A stretch of DNA of 64,000 nt. Source: Vicingus serpentipes. Its GTDB lineage: Bacteria; Bacteroidota; Bacteroidia; Flavobacteriales_E; Vicingaceae. This document shows positions 63,604-64,000 of the stretch, one piece after another. The stretch is from contig NZ_VOOS01000004.1 in the NCBI RefSeq assembly GCF_007993035.1, positions 124,001-188,000 on the forward strand. The letters are read 5' to 3'. Positions within the stretch are counted from its first letter, which is position 1; every line of letters starts with the position of its first letter. A program made the translations under genes and the position numbers. The notes under the pieces are model-generated. The model saw only the letters and a program-made list of their open reading frames with translations, was not told the DNA's origin and did no database searches.

Positions 63604-64000
63604 ATGAATATGAAAAATAAAGTGTTTATTGCAACTAGTATAGATGGTTACATTGCTGATAAAAATGGTAAAATAGACTGGTTACACTCTATTCCAAACC
63701 CAGAAAATAATGATATGGGTTATGCCGCTTTTATATCTAAAGTTGATGCCCTAGTTATGGGTAGAACTACATTTGAAACAATATGCAATTTCGATATTGA
63801 ATGGCCTTTTCAAAAACCCGTTTTTGTATTAAGTAATAGTCTCACCAACTTGCCAATAAAGTATTCGGGCAAAGCCGAGCTTTTATTGGGTTCTATAACT
63901 GAAATTCTAGAAAAAATTCATAGTAAAGGCTTTTTTAATCTTTACATCGATGGAGGAAAAACAATCCAAAATTTTCTAAAGGAAGATTTAATTGATGAAA
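63604..64000 (+). CDS. Dihydrofolate reductase/RibD-like protein, partial
   Basis: The first 132 codons of a gene cut by the window end. The protein begins KVFIATSIDGYIADKNGKIDWL and has VMGRTTFETI (about 51-60) and LYIDGGKTIQNFL (about 114-126), the pattern of RibD C-terminal/DHFR-like reductases (YwjB and YyaP types). It may start at the ATG at 63604 or the one at 63610. The substrate is not predictable. Confidence 0.88.
   Translation, partial: MNMKNKVFIATSIDGYIADKNGKIDWLHSIPNPENNDMGYAAFISKVDALVMGRTTFETICNFDIEWPFQKPVFVLSNSLTNLPIKYSGKAELLLGSITEILEKIHSKGFFNLYIDGGKTIQNFLKEDLIDE

Overview
The window is a chromosomal segment from a low-GC member of the Bacteroidota, most likely of the order Flavobacteriales. 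The evidence is a set of type IX secretion and gliding genes (gldA, gldH, a porZ-like gene, a PorP/SprF-family gene, and cargo with type A and type B C-terminal sorting domains), Bacteroidota-type -7 promoter boxes (TAnnTTTG), the near absence of Shine-Dalgarno sites, and typical neighbourhoods (GT5 glycogen synthase/DUF4270/glmS, recO/porZ, holB/ricT/gldH, acpP/fabF/rnc). Most of it is housekeeping and cell-envelope DNA, densely packed, with no gene-free stretch over 300 bases.

Layout. 1-5.2 kb: a partial gene, then a minus-strand ExbB/ExbD energy-transduction operon, metK with a SAM-II-type riboswitch leader, and gldA. 5.2-10.2 kb: rsgA, dtd, a gamma-carbonic anhydrase and an envelope-protein gene that has been split by a 2,076-bp insert carrying one 573-codon envelope gene and no recombinase. 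10.2-13.0 kb: rfaE2, a YbhN-like membrane protein, panD and panC. 13.1-20.3 kb: glycogen synthase, DUF4270 lipoprotein, glmS, TM2 protein, cysC, deoC, DUF2061 protein, cysQ. 20.3-27.3 kb: thioesterase, M28 peptidase, a coiled-coil protein, tdk, alr and a T9SS-exported fibronectin-III protein. 27.3-32.8 kb: trpS, plsC, rnc, fabF, acpP, nitroreductase, purN. 32.85-33.64 kb: a single-gene unit that resembles an integron cassette with a large folded attC-like tail. 33.65-45.1 kb: a long minus-strand run of envelope genes (deacetylase, rseP, GSCFA, EnvC-like, DUF4292, TPR lipoprotein, sugar nucleotidyltransferase, dut, flippase, enoyl-CoA hydratase). 45.2-53.1 kb: PorP/SprF plus a 1,229-aa SprB-like adhesin, recO and porZ. 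53.2-64 kb: tRNA-Arg, YfhO-like protein, pgk, holB, ricT, gldH, a class A PBP, both subunits of a 3-oxoacid CoA-transferase and the start of a RibD-like reductase.

Most notable points: (1) the cleanly interrupted gene at 7140-10151, where removing the insert between imperfect 15-bp direct repeats restores one 311-codon frame; (2) a SAM-II pseudoknot in front of metK; (3) the cassette-like unit at 32.9-33.6 kb; (4) a four-cysteine insertion in the class A penicillin-binding protein; (5) alr coding sequence that runs in frame right back to the tdk stop codon with no standard start; (6) several genes whose -7 box lies only 4-8 bases from the start codon, implying leaderless mRNAs. I see no CRISPR array, rRNA, prophage or recognisable defence system. 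The two accessory units both carry envelope-type cargo and both lack a recombinase, so they would need to be mobilised from elsewhere.
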